Part shown: in pieces, positions 27,801 through 37,246 of the stretch
Numbering within the stretch: the first letter of the stretch is position 1
How the letters are laid out: each line of letters opens with the position of its first letter
Assembly: GCA_907165065.1 (NCBI GenBank)
Contig: OU015541.1
Span: 13,569,001-13,633,000, forward strand
Source: Caprimulgus europaeus
Taxonomy: Eukaryota > Chordata > Aves > Caprimulgiformes > Caprimulgidae
Length of the DNA: 64,000 nucleotides
Direction of reading: 5' to 3'
The notes under the pieces: generated by a model
What the model saw: only the letters and a program-made list of their open reading frames with translations
What the model was told of the DNA's origin: nothing
The model's database searches: none
Translations under genes and position numbers: made by a program

Positions 27801-30800
27801 TTGGCTCTTGCTGCTCTACTTGTTCAGACACTTTATTAAAGATTGCTTTTTTTGTGAGCACATTTTCACCACGCCGTTGGCTTGTGTGACACTATCAGAC
27901 AGTCCGTGGGCTGTATGCCAGCTCTGTGCTCCTGTACCCAGCTGGCTGTGTGCAGGCAGTGGCCTCTGCGACCTGCCACCGAGGTGGTGGGTACCCAGGG
28001 AAGGTGATAGAAACAGGCAGGCTTTTGCTTAGAGGGCATCTGCTGGCTTGGCCCCGGATCCGAGCACTCTCCAGCCTGCTGAGATGGTTTCCCAGCATCC
28101 AGGCTTGTGGGCTTCCAGCTCCCTGCCTGCAAAGCCCAATGTGGATCCTCCAACTTCTCAGTTTTCACACCCTCTTTGTGGATTTTTGACAGGAAAAAAA
28201 GACTGAGAGCTCACAGAGACTCCATCCCAAGGTATTTACACACAGCACTGCCTTACCTCCTCATGGCACCTCCCCTGCGCTTCCCCCTCCGGCACTCCAC
28301 TTCCTAACCGCTGCGGCTCTGCACAGCCACACGTGCCTTCCTAACCGGGTCACCAGCAGTTGCATGTTAGCCATAGCTACCACCCACCGCTTGGCCAGAG
28401 CTCCCCACAGTTTGGGGGTCAGTGCTGTGCCACCAACTTTTGCTGCCAGAAACAAATCTCCATCCATGAAACCCCTCTGCGTGCTGGCGGGGGAGACGCA
28501 GAGCGACGGGGACGCGCTGTCGGCATGCACACGACGTTCATCTCTCTGCCTTTTCAAAGCAGCTCTCACAAGGTGCTTCCCTCTGTGGTCAGGCTGGCAG
28601 GGATCACCCTCAGCTTCCCAGCTATGGCAACGTGCCATGGGCAGCAAACCTGGAGCTCCAGACCCAGCCTGCAGACTCTGCCCGCCCCATCCAAGGAGCC
28701 GTGGCCTCAGGACCCCATGAGCAGGCAGGCAGAGGCAGGGCTGGCCTCATGCTGTGCCATGGGGCTGAACTCTTCTGTGGGGCAGTGGAAGTTGGGTGCT
28801 AAAATGGAGGGATCCTTGAAGGAGGGATGCAAGAAAGCAACTGTTGGATGGGCTGGTATGAGCCTACCTTGGGCTTGTTTGACCTGGTGCCTTGCTGGGA
28901 GCTTGCTGATGGGATGAACTTGTGGAAACTGCTTCCCCAGGTAAAGCCAGGAGCCCTGGGGATCTGGGAGAGCTTTCCAAGTGGGCTTGGTTATGCCAGG
29001 CTGTCAAGCAGCTAGTGTCCCCTGCACCACATGTGCAGGAGCTGTGTGCTGGGCTGTGGGGTCCCAGTGCCTCCAAATGGCACATGAACTTTAGGGCTGC
29101 AGGGAGTCACCGTGTGACCCCGTGTCTGCTCTCCCGCTCTGTGCCTCCCAGCTGAGGGAGCTGTGGGGACTCTGCAAAGGCTCTGCCTGTGAAATGGGCT
29201 CTGGCTCTGCAAGGAGGAAATTCTTTGGTGTGAGGGTGGTGAGACACTGGCCCAGGTTGCCCAGAGAAGCTGTGGCTGCTCCTCCCTGGAAGTGTTCTCG
29301 GCCAGGTTGGATGAGGCTTTGAGCAGCCTGGTCTAGTGGAAGGTGTCCCTGCTGATGGCAGGGGGGTTGGAACTGGATGAGCCTTAAGGTCCCTTCCAAC
29401 CCAAACCAGTCTGTGATTCTGTGTGCTCCAGCTGGGAGCTGCCAGGCTCTGGGTCAGCGTGCCTGCCCTTACAGAGATGTGGAAAGTGGAGGTCTGTGCT
29501 GAGGCTGGGGAGTGTTGCGGGCTCAGCTGCCCCCAAGCTCCTCTGAGGAGAGGTGAGAAGGTCAGGTTCAGGTGGAGTTAGGTCTTGCACCCCAGAGGCA
29601 GCCAGCCAGCCCAACTCTGACCTCTGCCCATCAGCCACAAGCACTGGTGGTTCTGTTACAGCTCTGGCATCCTCAAGCAGCTCCTTTCGGTGGCCAGTGC
29701 TGGATGGTTCCACATTGGAACATCCACTTCTTATCTGGGTAATTACCTTAAAATGAAGATAACAGATTTTTTGGGGGTCTGCAGGGCCAGTGTGAGCACA
29801 ACACACTCCTTGGGCCACGCTGCTGTGCGGGTCCCTGCAAGGCGTGCGGGACCTGTGTGCGTGTGGCTGTGCTGAGGGAGGATGAATGCTTCACTGTTGG
29901 ACTGCAGCTGGGGCAGCCCAGGGAGAACCTGTTTGCTGTGAGAGCTCAGAGCAGCTGCTGCTGCTGAGAGGGATTGAGCAGCTTTACCAGTTGTTTGGAC
30001 AATCTGCTTCAGGTCTTGCAGCCAGACCGTGTTCAAAGGTTTCACTTGTGGCTGTGGGCTGAGAAAGGAGCTTCTGGAGTGGGAGCTGCAGCTCTGGTGC
30101 ATGGTGTGCAGCAAACAGCTCTGGGGCAGAAGCTGTGCCATGAACATCTGCATTGATGGTCCATGGGGAGGGTGAGGTTGGGGCTTCACCCCTCATCCCC
30201 CCACCTCTTGCTTTTGGGTGGGCCTGTTTCTTATCTTCTGCTTTCCTCAGACCCCCTGGAACCCAGCTGTGGACCTGTGGTGGCACGAGCTGATGGGCAG
30301 TGCCAGCACGGAGTGCGAGCCCGAGTGGTGCGACGCAGAGGACGAACTCTTCATCCTTTACACGAGTGGCTCGACTGGGAAACCCAAGGTATGCTCCCCA
30401 GCTCACCACCCACGGGGCACCAACACCTCAGCTCACCACCCACGGGGCACCAACACCTCAGCTCACCAGTGGGAACTGGTAAGGGTCACATTGGGAGGCT
30501 CCAGTAAGAAGAGGAACCACGGAGGTCTTGGGAAAGGGGCTGTGCTGGTCATTCCTGCTCAGCTGCTGTTTGAGGACTGGGGATGCTCAGCTTGGCCTGG
30601 GAGGGTGAGGGCTGTGGTGGGAGCTTGTCCTGACAGTTGTGTGCCTTCTCCTCTTAGGGTGTGCTGCATACAGTGGGTGGATACATGCTTTTTGCTGCCA
30701 CCTCATTTAAATACGTGTTTGATTACCAACCTGAGGATGTCTACTGGTGCACAGCCGACATTGGATGGATAACAGGCCACTCCTACCTCACTTATGGACC

Positions 30801-33800
30801 CCTGGCAAACGGGGCAACTAGTGTGTTAGTGAGTGCTGGATGACATCTGGGTGCTTTTACTCCAAGGAGGTGGAATTGGTGGTGCTGAGCAGCATTCCTG
30901 CATTGCTCTGTGATGAATGTGCTCAATTGCATGCAGTGCCCTGGGCTCGGTGAGGAAGGGTGGTTGTCCCCAAGGAGGGTGACTGCTCAGTGGCAGATGG
31001 GGGGCTAGTTTGTGTGTGGCTTTTGGGTGGTTGTTTTTTCAACTGCTCCCTTGTTTCTTCCCCTTAGAAGTCTTGTGTAGCAGGTCAGCCAGGGCTGCTG
31101 TGGGGATCAGGAGCAGGGAGTGATGTTTGCACTGCTGATGCTGACCTGGCAACCTGCATCTAACTCCTGAGCCTCTGTCTCCCTTGGCAGTGTGCAGCTG
31201 TAGCTTGTACATAGATCAGGGAGCCAGAGGCCTGTGCCCAAGTTGCCCTGGGGAAATGCCAGCAGAAAATCACTGTCATGTTGAGGGGGTCCTTTTTGGG
31301 GTTCTTGGTACTTTTGGTTGTGGTTCTGTCACTGTGTTTGAACCTCTCTCACTTTACCATGCGGGTCAGGTCATTTGGGCTGGTGGGATTGTGTCGCTGT
31401 GGGAGCCACCCAAGTGTCCATGCTGCTAGGGTTTTTTGGGGGACACTGGCTAGTGGGATGATGACAAATCCTTCTCAAGGAAGCAGTAAGAAAGGTCCCT
31501 GGACTGGGCTGGTTTCACTGCATGGTGCCCCTGTCATTCCTGTAAGGATATACTGGGCTCCCACTGCTGTTCCCAGTTGCTCTCGGCTCCTCCTGCTTGG
31601 GAAGGTGCTGCAGGTTGGTGGCAGTAAGGAGCAGCTCTGTCACTGCCCTGTTCTCTGCTCAGTTTGAAGGTGTCCCCACCTACCCAGACGTTGGGCGAAT
31701 GTGGAGCATTGTTGACAAGTACAAGGTGACCAAGTTCTACACAGCACCCACGGCCATCCGGCTGCTGATGAAGTATGGGGAGGAACCTGTCAAAAAGTGA
31801 GTGTGGGTCCCTGGTGCCATGGGGATCCCTGGCTGTGGCACAGCCAAAGGCTCCTGATGGGAGCCTGGGGGCCAGAGCTTCCTCTCTGAGCTGGAGCTTC
31901 CCCAACCTATTGCCTGAACAGACCAAGATCTTCTGCCTTCTACACAGCACTATGCAGGCCATGTTTCTACACTCCCAGCACTAACTTCATTGTGGCACTT
32001 GTGAGCAGGTCCTCCTCTTTCACTGTGATCTGCAGCTAAGCTTAGAGATTGCAGGTTCTCCCTGCTCCTGACCCAAAGCTCACAGAGGTGTGCTGGGCAG
32101 AGAGCCCCTCTGCGTGCTGCTCCTTGGCCCAAGGACAGGTAGGAGCAGAGCCAAGTGGGAGCTTGGTGTGGGAGATACCAAAATCACAGAGGTCTCCTTT
32201 CTTCCTCCATGGAAGAGGGCTGAGAAGGGTCTGAACCATGCCTGGAAGCCCCAGGTACATTTTGGGTAGTCCAGGGGTTCCTGCAGGCTCTGCTGTGCAG
32301 CAGGCTCACAGCTGCTGCTCTCCATGGCCTGCTGAGCCCCTGCCAGCCCCTTCCTCTCTGCAGGCACAGCAGGAAGTCTCTGAAGGTGCTGGGGACCGTT
32401 GGCGAGCCCATCAACCCTGAAGCCTGGCTGTGGTACTACTGTGTGGTGGGAGAAGAGAGGTGTCCCATTGTGGACACGTTCTGGCAGACAGAGACAGTGA
32501 GTCCTCGCCTGGGTGTCCCTGGCACCTCTCCCTTGTGCTCCCTGCAGGGTGTCTCTGCAGGTTTGCTGTGGTGTTTCTTTGGTTCTATGTGGACGAGTTG
32601 TTTTGCTTGCTTGAGAGCCTCTGGTGTGGCCTCTGAGTGCTGGTTACCCTTCTCTTTCTTTCCTGGACCTCAGATAGGCTCCATGGAGAGACCTTCCCCT
32701 CCAAAGGGTCCCTACCAAGGTCTCCTCTGGATCCTGCTCTCCTCCTCCTCCTTCCTCCAGCAGCTCCAAAGCTTCGTGCCCAAACACAGGCTCCCTGTCC
32801 CCAGCCACATCCTTCACAAGGCTCCATCTCCACAACTGCCCTGAGCAGCCTGCATCTGACTGGGACGTGCTGTGACCAGAGCTGATGCAAACAGCTGTGG
32901 AACAAGCTGGCATGGCCCAAACTCACTCCTATTTTACCTCTCTTTGCAGGGTGGCCACATGCTGACACCCCTCCCTGCTGCCACCCCCATGAAGCCAGGC
33001 TCTGCTGTGAGTACTTCTGTTCCTGCCAGGGGCAGGGAGGGCTCCCTGGGGGCTGCAGCAGGGCACTGGCACTGTCTGCACCATGGGCTGGTGGTTACCA
33101 GCAGCCTGCCAGGGTGGTCATGGGACTCTGGTGCATGTGGGGAGGTGGCCACCACCCAGAATCCCAGGCCTGACCCCATGTAGCTGTGCTCACAGGCCCC
33201 ATGTGCCACAGCCCCTGCTGCCCCTGCTCTGCCTCCCGTTCCCCCTGGATCACAGGGATTTAATGTGTGGGCTCAGCTCCATCTCTCCTTGCTCTCTGGT
33301 CCTCACTGCAGACGTTCCCCTTCTTCGGTGTGGTCCCTGCCATCCTGAACGAGTCGGGGGAAGAGCTGGAAGGAGAAGCAGAAGGCTACCTGGTAAAGAA
33401 GGGCTGATCTTCCCTCCCCTCCCCTTGTCCCTTCCTTGTGACCTTCCTGGTAGCATACACACGTCTGCTTACTCTGGGGTCTACACAAGGGACCCCTTTG
33501 GGTGGTGGGAACTCCCTTCACTGCCATAACCTACCGGGAGCTTTACGCTCTAAACAAACTGTTGAGCTGATGGTTGAATGCACTTGGGCAAGGCTTCCAG
33601 CCAAGCTCCTTCCCCCATGCCAAGCCTGGGGAGACTTTCCCAGCAGATCAGCACTGGGCAGCGAGTGTCTGAGTGTCATCACTCACGGCTGTCTCTGTAG
33701 CATCTCTTATCACCATGTGCAAAGACCGCATCCATCTCTCCCGCCGCGCCGCAAGGCCTGAGCTGTTGGTTTGGCTCTCACTGACCCAGGTCTGTATTTT

Positions 33801-36800
33801 CCCCCTCAGGTATTTAAGCAGCCCTGGCCAGGAATAATGCGCACGCTGTATGGCAACCACCAGCAATTTGAAACCACATACTTCAAGAAGTTCCCTGGGT
33901 ACTATGTGACAGGCGACGGTAAGGTTGTCCAGGGAGCGTGGGGCTGCAGAGGCCTGGGGACAGCAGTGTGGGTCTGGCCGTGTCCTGGCCTCAGAACCTC
34001 TTATCAGTTACTCCAAGTGCTGGCACTGCTTCCTCACGCTGTCATCTCTGGCTATTTTTAGGTTGCAAGAGAGATAAAGATGGTTATTACTGGATCACAG
34101 GGCGAATTGATGACATGTTGAATGTTTCTGGTAAGAACACATTTTGTCTTCAGTGAGGACCAATGGGCTTTCTGTCACTAGCTAAGAGAGACACCTTGCT
34201 TTATGGGTGACACTCCTGCATCTGTTTCTGACACTTGCTGAAAAAGCCTCTGTGTTTTATGGGGGATGGTTCTGCATCCGTGACTCTGCCCAGCAACCTG
34301 TCCTCAAAGTGGATTTAATTGCTGGGTCAGGGTTATTTCTGAGACAGATCAGTCTGTGACTTGGTGACTTTCTGCATCATTTCCTCTGGAGACAACATGC
34401 TGGAGGGAAGGAACAGAATCACAGAATCAGAGACTGGTGGGGTTGGAAGGGACCTCAGGAGATCATCCAGTCCAACCCCCCTGCCAAAGCAGGTTCCCTA
34501 CACCAGGTTGCACAGGAAAGCGTCCAAGTGGGATTTGAACATCTCCAGAGATGGAGACTCCACACCCTCTCTGGGCAGCCTGCCCCAGGGCTCCAACACC
34601 TTCACAGTAAAGAAGTTTTTCCCTAAGTTTGTCTGGAACTTCCATTGTTCCAGTTTGTGCCCATTGCCCTTTGTCCTGCCACTGGGCACCACCGAGAAGA
34701 GTCCGGCCCCATCCATCTGGCCCCCACATTTCAGATATTGATAGACATGGATCAGATCCCCTCTCAGTCTGCTCTTCTCCAGGCTGAACAGTCCCAGAGC
34801 CTTCTGTAACCTCTTAGAGGAGGGCCTTAACCAGCCAAGGTGCCTCTGTGCTGAAAGGTTTAGGGCCACAGGGAATCACAGAGGTTAGGCAGGGCTGCAT
34901 GGTCCCTCATCCAACCTGCTGCTCCATGTAGGGCTAACCTGGAAGCTGGATCAGGATGCTCAGAGCTGTGTCTACAGAGGTGGAGATTCTCCCACCTCTC
35001 TTGACTGAGTCTTTTGAGATTCAGCTGCTTCTCAGCCCATCACTTTCCATACACTGCAGAGTTCCCTCTCTCCTTTCCTGGAGGCTGTAGCCTACAGGTA
35101 CTGCTGGCTGTGAGATGCTGCTGTACTTGTCCCAGGAACAAACTAGTTCCTTTCACCTGGCCAGCAGTGCTTGACCCTCCACCAATTGATCATTCTGGGA
35201 GCTGACGACCTTCCCGTGGTGTTCTGTGACAGCAGTCCCAGGGTGGGGTGTCAGAGTGCAGGTAGAGCAGCAGAGGTGTACAGCAGTGAGTTGTGCCCCT
35301 GCCCTGAGCAGTGGAGCGTCATTTCATCTCCTCATGGTGATGAGCTGGAGCAGTGCATGGCAGGGCTGGTTCCTGGGCTCTGCAGATCCAGCCTCTTCCT
35401 CCTCTGCACCTGCCAGCTGACCTGTAGGCAGGTCTCCTCTCACCAAATGCAGCTCCTCCTCAGCCTGTGCTTTGTTTAATCCCGTGGCTGTGGAGATTTC
35501 ATGATCTGTTAAAGAAGGAAGCCTAAAGGTGGGGGAGGAGAACAGCCAGGGGAGGTGGCCTCGCTCTGCAGGTGGGTGGTACCTGCCAGCCTTTGGGCAG
35601 CCCAGCCCCTGCACTGCTGAAACGTGTTCTCTCCAACTGTTGTCTTTTCTCAAGCAGATGAAGTCAGTGCTCTCAAACCCATAGTTTAGGGTCCTCCAAC
35701 ACCTGCAGACCTCTCCCTCCCAGCTGCTGGGAGGCTGCAGGACCCCAGCCCAGGCGGCTCTGTAAAGCATTGCCTCTCCTCGCTTCCAGGCCACCTGCTG
35801 AGCACCGCGGAGGTGGAGTCAGCCCTGCTCGAGCACGCTGCCATCTCGGAGGCTGCGGTGGTCAGCCACCCACACCCCCTGAAAGGCGAGTGCCTCTACT
35901 GCTTTGTGACCCTGAGAGATGGCCACGAGTTCACCAAGAACCTGATGGATGAGCTGAAAAAACAAGGTAGCCACAGCCAAGTATTTGGGAGGTGACGTGG
36001 CAGGGAGAGGGAGGGCAGTGCTGGGCAGGTGATGGAGGGGTTAAGGACTTGGGTGCTTCCACAAGGGTGTGTGTAGTGTGGGGAATGTAGTGTGGACAAC
36101 TGGGACAAGGTGCCCCCTCTGATTAGAGAGCACGGCTGGTGAGGACTAAAATTAGTTCTCCCGGCCTTTGGCTGCTCATGTGATGCCACCTCTGCCTCCT
36201 GGGAGCTGGCAGCCCTGAGAGGCACTGGGGTACCCGGCAGCCTTCTGTTTGCAGCAGTGCTCTCCTGTGTGGGCACAGCTCCCGTGGCACTCTGTGGCTG
36301 ATTCTGAGTTGCTGTGAGGGTTGTTCTGTTGGTTTGGGGTAATGATGGGTCTGTGGCTGATTCTGAGTTGCTGTGAGGGTTGTTCTGTTGGTTTGGGGTA
36401 GTGATGGATGTTTACTCTCTGGTCTCAAGGGAGCCCTTTCACTGCCACAGCAGACTGCAGTATTTAGTACATGAAGTGGACCCTTGGCAGTTTCTTCTCT
36501 GTAGGAACCCCAACAGCAAATCAGTCCTTGCTGTATCAAAATGGTAATAGTGATGGGTGTGGCCGTTCTAGTGGTCTCTTGAAGATGGAGAGAATGAAAA
36601 AATGAGTGCTCTTGCCTTTGGGAAGATGTGCTTATAGCCCCATGGCACTGCAGGTCTTGCTGCCCCCTTCCACAGCCCAGGGGCTGGGGTGCAGCAGCCC
36701 TAAGTACTGGTCCTACCAGGTTCCCCAGGAGCTGGGCTCTCATATCTGAACTTGGTCATGCTGCCTGAAAAGGATGTGTGTGGTATCTCCCAGTGCCTGC

Positions 36801-37246
36801 AATGAAAATCTCCTTTTTGTTTGTTTGTTTGGTTGTTTTTTTGCAGTCAGAGAAAAAATCGGACCGATAGCAACGCCTGATTACATCCAGTACGCCCCTA
36901 GCCTGCCCAAAACCCGCTCAGGTAAGGGGCCCAGTGCCAGTGCTGGGGAGGACCAGGCAGTTCCTGCCAGTGGAAGGAAATCAGCACTAAATTGCTTGTC
37001 CAGGGCCACTCAAATTCAGGGGGGAACAACCTGAGGGCAAGCAGGATGCTGGGCACTGCCTGCTCCTAAGGGTGCTGAGCTGATCCTGACTCCTTTCCTT
37101 TCCTGGCTGTTGTCACAGGAAAGATAACCAGGCGGATATTAAGGAAGATTGCCAAAAATGACCAAGATCTGGGGGACATCTCCACCTTGGCCAACCCAGG
37201 CATCATAAAACATCTTTTCAACAACAGATGTGACACTAAACAGTAG
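3555..37246 (+). CDS. ACSS2: ACSS2, cytosolic/nuclear acetyl-CoA synthetase (complete, 18 coding exons)
   Basis: Joining 18 exons gives an intact 683-codon ORF (human is 701; the difference lies mainly in the divergent N-terminus). The enzyme makes acetyl-CoA, AMP and PPi from acetate, ATP and CoA, feeding lipid synthesis and nuclear histone acetylation. Seen in sequence: N-terminal [13 protein letters not shown] (from residue 42), the ANL-family P-loop [11 protein letters not shown] (297-307), [12 protein letters not shown] in exon 9, TFWQTET (446-452), YYVTGDG (ending 535), the hinge-region [11 protein letters not shown] (548-558), and the C-terminal PKTRSGK (637-643) with the catalytic lysine. 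The start at 3555 has a strong Kozak context (gccATGg) and sits in a CpG island. All 17 introns are GT-AG and all phases agree. Exons: 3555-3678, 3927-4122, 22817-22908, 23454-23557, 23857-23929, 24741-24816, 26094-26208, 30251-30388, 30658-30828, 31663-31796, 32364-32496, 32950-33006, 33312-33392, 33810-33918, 34062-34130, 35790-35966, 36847-36921, 37119-37246. No break or missing key residue was seen. Confidence 0.97.
3927..4122 (+). CDS. ACSS2: ACSS2 coding exon 2 (residues 42-107)
   Basis: Acceptor ttgcag at 3921-3926, donor gtaaat at 4123. Encodes [12 protein letters not shown] through [16 protein letters not shown] to LGDKIAFYW, nearly identical to mammalian ACSS2. Ends in phase 2; an 18.7 kb intron follows. 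Confidence 0.97.
7662..7684 (+). repeat. (TAAA)n microsatellite
   Basis: About five and a half perfect TAAA units following a T run. An A homopolymer lies about 75 bases downstream at 7758-7780. Confidence 0.85.
10630..11250 (+). mobile_element. Probable old, degraded LINE (CR1-like) reverse-transcriptase fragment
   Basis: The plus strand reads [20 protein letters not shown], resembling the LDV.KS.GPDG..PR.L.EL motif at the start of CR1-type reverse transcriptase. About 480 bp later a frame-shifted stretch, GGTCCCCCAGGGGTCAGTGT, looks like a remnant of the GVPQGSVLG motif. Many frameshifts and the lack of a clear end indicate an old copy. It is inactive and not a host gene. Confidence 0.5.
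11592..11787 (-). mobile_element. CR1 LINE 3' fragment
   Basis: Inverted CR1 tail: AGAATCCCAGACTGGTTTGG then TTGGAAGGGACCTTAAAGCT and TGGCCGAGAACACTTCCAGG. It belongs to the same subfamily as the copies near 20, 27 and 29.3 kb, marked by GACCTTAAAGCTCATCCAGT. Confidence 0.9.
14905..15452 (+). mobile_element. CR1 LINE fragment including end of ORF2
   Basis: The longest CR1 here. The 5' part still reads [20 protein letters not shown], the conserved C-terminal end of CR1 ORF2, followed by [15 protein letters not shown] and the 3' UTR with GGATGATCTCCTGAGGTCCC and GACTCTGTGATCT. It is truncated at the 5' end and inactive. Confidence 0.93.
16528..16853 (+). mobile_element. CR1 LINE 3' fragment
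   Basis: Matches the CR1 copy 1.3 kb upstream from GTGTCAGGAGGATGGAGCCA to the tail, which has three tandem TCTGTGATT-type units. 5'-truncated. Confidence 0.92.
19868..20360 (-). mobile_element. CR1 LINE 3' fragment
   Basis: Inverted copy beginning ATCATAGAATCCCAGACTGG and extending through CCCTTGTTCTGTCATTAGCT and TTCTCCAGGCTGAACAGCCC to the CR1 ORF2 end. It is about 490 bp long and of the same subfamily as the copy at 11.6 kb. Confidence 0.92.
22817..22908 (+). CDS. ACSS2: ACSS2 coding exon 3 (residues 107-138)
   Basis: Acceptor ttccag, donor gtaggc. Encodes [20 protein letters not shown] then [10 protein letters not shown], aligning with human EGNEPGETTQITYHQLL. Confidence 0.96.
23454..23557 (+). 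CDS. ACSS2: ACSS2 coding exon 4 (residues 138-172)
   Basis: Acceptor ccacag, donor gtagga. Encodes [20 protein letters not shown] then [15 protein letters not shown], a strongly conserved block of the adenylating domain. Confidence 0.97.
23857..23929 (+). CDS. ACSS2: ACSS2 coding exon 5 (residues 173-197)
   Basis: Acceptor tgtcag, donor gtaaga at 23930. Encodes [20 protein letters not shown] then LITA; the final codon is shared with exon 6. Confidence 0.95.
24741..24816 (+). CDS. ACSS2: ACSS2 coding exon 6 (residues 197-222)
   Basis: Acceptor ttgcag, donor gtaagt at 24817. Encodes [20 protein letters not shown] then QKCKDK. Confidence 0.96.
25254..25282. repeat. Nested short inverted repeats
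   Basis: TTTCCCAATT and AATTGGGAAA form 10-bp arms separated by CC. The left arm also pairs with the preceding TTGGGAA, which creates a GGGAATTTCC motif resembling a kappaB site. Whether it is functional is unknown. Confidence 0.6.
26094..26208 (+). CDS. ACSS2: ACSS2 coding exon 7 (residues 222-260)
   Basis: Acceptor ttcacag, donor gtatgt. Encodes [20 protein letters not shown] and the variable [18 protein letters not shown]. This is one of the less conserved parts of the protein. Confidence 0.95.
26630..27044 (+). mobile_element. CR1 LINE 3' fragment
   Basis: Runs from GGGACCTCTGCTATGGGGAC through TTGGGGCTGTTCAGCCTGGA to the tail CCAGTCTGGGATTCTGTGAT. It is very similar to the copy at 29.2 kb over its last 215 bp. 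Confidence 0.92.
29210..29424 (+). mobile_element. CR1 LINE 3' fragment
   Basis: A short 5'-truncated copy starting at AGGAGGAAATTCTTTGGTGT and ending CCAGTCTGTGATTCTGTGT. It differs from the copy at 26.8-27.0 kb at only a few positions. Confidence 0.92.
30251..30388 (+). CDS. ACSS2: ACSS2 coding exon 8 (residues 261-306, P-loop)
   Basis: Acceptor ttcctcag, donor gtatgc at 30389. Encodes [34 protein letters not shown] and STGKPK, the phosphate-binding loop of the ANL superfamily. A 30-bp minisatellite begins 11 bases into the next intron. Confidence 0.97.
30400..30468 (+). repeat. 30-bp tandem repeat next to the exon 8 donor
   Basis: Two identical 30-bp units (starting AGCTCACCACCCACGGGGCA) at 30400-30429 and 30430-30459, plus nine bases of a third. 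The array starts 11 bases after the donor GT of ACSS2 intron 8. Confidence 0.9.
30658..30828 (+). CDS. ACSS2: ACSS2 coding exon 9 (residues 307-363)
   Basis: Acceptor ctcttag, donor gtgagt. Encodes [40 protein letters not shown] and [11 protein letters not shown], a core block of acetyl-CoA synthetases. Confidence 0.97.
31663..31796 (+). CDS. ACSS2: ACSS2 coding exon 10 (residues 364-408)
   Basis: Acceptor tgctcag, donor gtgagt at 31797. Encodes [20 protein letters not shown] and [20 protein letters not shown] before the shared lysine codon. Confidence 0.97.
32364..32496 (+). CDS. ACSS2: ACSS2 coding exon 11 (residues 408-452)
   Basis: Acceptor tctgcag, donor gtgagt at 32497. Encodes [20 protein letters not shown] and [11 protein letters not shown], the motif contacting the adenylate. 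Confidence 0.97.
32950..33006 (+). CDS. ACSS2: ACSS2 coding exon 12 (residues 453-471)
   Basis: A 57-nt exon with acceptor tttgcag and donor gtgagt. Encodes [19 protein letters not shown]. Confidence 0.95.
33312..33392 (+). CDS. ACSS2: ACSS2 coding exon 13 (residues 472-498)
   Basis: Acceptor actgcag, donor gtaaag. Encodes [20 protein letters not shown] then GEAEGYL. Confidence 0.96.
33810..33918 (+). CDS. ACSS2: ACSS2 coding exon 14 (residues 499-535)
   Basis: Acceptor cctcag, donor gtaagg. Encodes [20 protein letters not shown] and [11 protein letters not shown]; the TGDG aspartate binds the ribose in this family. Confidence 0.97.
34062..34130 (+). CDS. ACSS2: ACSS2 coding exon 15 (residues 535-558)
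   Basis: Acceptor tttttag, donor gtaaga. Encodes [20 protein letters not shown] then VS, carrying the hinge between the N- and C-terminal domains. Confidence 0.97.
34413..34815 (-). mobile_element. CR1 LINE 3' fragment
   Basis: Inverted copy beginning AACAGAATCACAGAATCAGA then GGTTGGAAGGGACCTCAGGA and reaching TTCTCCAGGCTGAACAGTCC. It belongs to the subfamily seen at 0.4, 15.4 and 16.8 kb. Confidence 0.92.
34871..35005 (-). mobile_element. Probable second CR1-derived fragment
   Basis: After a short gap a second tail-like start (GGGAATCACAGAGGTTAGGC) is followed by CATGGTCCCTCATCCAACCT and TACAGAGGTGGAGATTCTCC, resembling another, older CR1 subfamily in the same orientation. Confidence 0.6.
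35790..35966 (+). CDS. ACSS2: ACSS2 coding exon 16 (residues 558-617)
   Basis: Acceptor cttccag, donor gtagcc. Encodes [40 protein letters not shown] and the start of the C-terminal lid domain. Confidence 0.97.
36291..36408 (+). repeat. 59-bp tandem duplication in ACSS2 intron 16
   Basis: The unit TCTGTGGCTGATTCTGAGTT...GATGG occurs twice head-to-tail (36291-36349 and 36350-36408) with only about two mismatches at the end, so the duplication is recent. Confidence 0.92.
36847..36921 (+). CDS. ACSS2: ACSS2 coding exon 17 (residues 617-642)
   Basis: Acceptor ttgcag, preceded by a GTTT-rich run; donor gtaagg. Encodes [20 protein letters not shown] and KTRS, stopping within the A10 motif PKTRSGK. 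Confidence 0.97.
37119..37246 (+). CDS. ACSS2: ACSS2 coding exon 18, stop TAG (residues 642-683)
   Basis: Acceptor gtcacag; the stop is TAG at 37244-37246. Encodes the catalytic lysine (K643 here, aligning with human K661), then [19 protein letters not shown] and the tail [11 protein letters not shown]. The basic RRILRK stretch aligns with the region described in human ACSS2 as a nuclear-localisation signal. Confidence 0.97.

Larger units (their letters stand above)
22909..30250 (+). other. ACSS2: ACSS2 introns 3-7
   Basis: Introns of 545, 299, 811, 1277 and 4042 bp. Intron 7 carries two CR1 copies; intron 6 carries a short nested palindrome at 25254-25282. I recognise nothing else in them. 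Confidence 0.85.
30389..35789 (+). other. ACSS2: ACSS2 introns 8-15
   Basis: Short introns of 269, 834, 567, 453, 305, 417 and 143 bp, then a 1659-bp intron 15. Intron 15 carries a CR1 copy and a probable second CR1-derived piece. Nothing else is recognised besides the minisatellite in intron 8. Confidence 0.85.
35967..37118 (+). other. ACSS2: ACSS2 introns 16-17
   Basis: Introns of 880 and 197 bp. Intron 16 holds the 59-bp duplication and a GTTT-rich run (about 36818-36842) merging into the acceptor tract of exon 17. Confidence 0.85.

Noticed and set aside
30400..30468. CRISPR-like repeat of 30-bp units
   Set aside because: Direct tandem copies without spacers in a vertebrate intron: a minisatellite.
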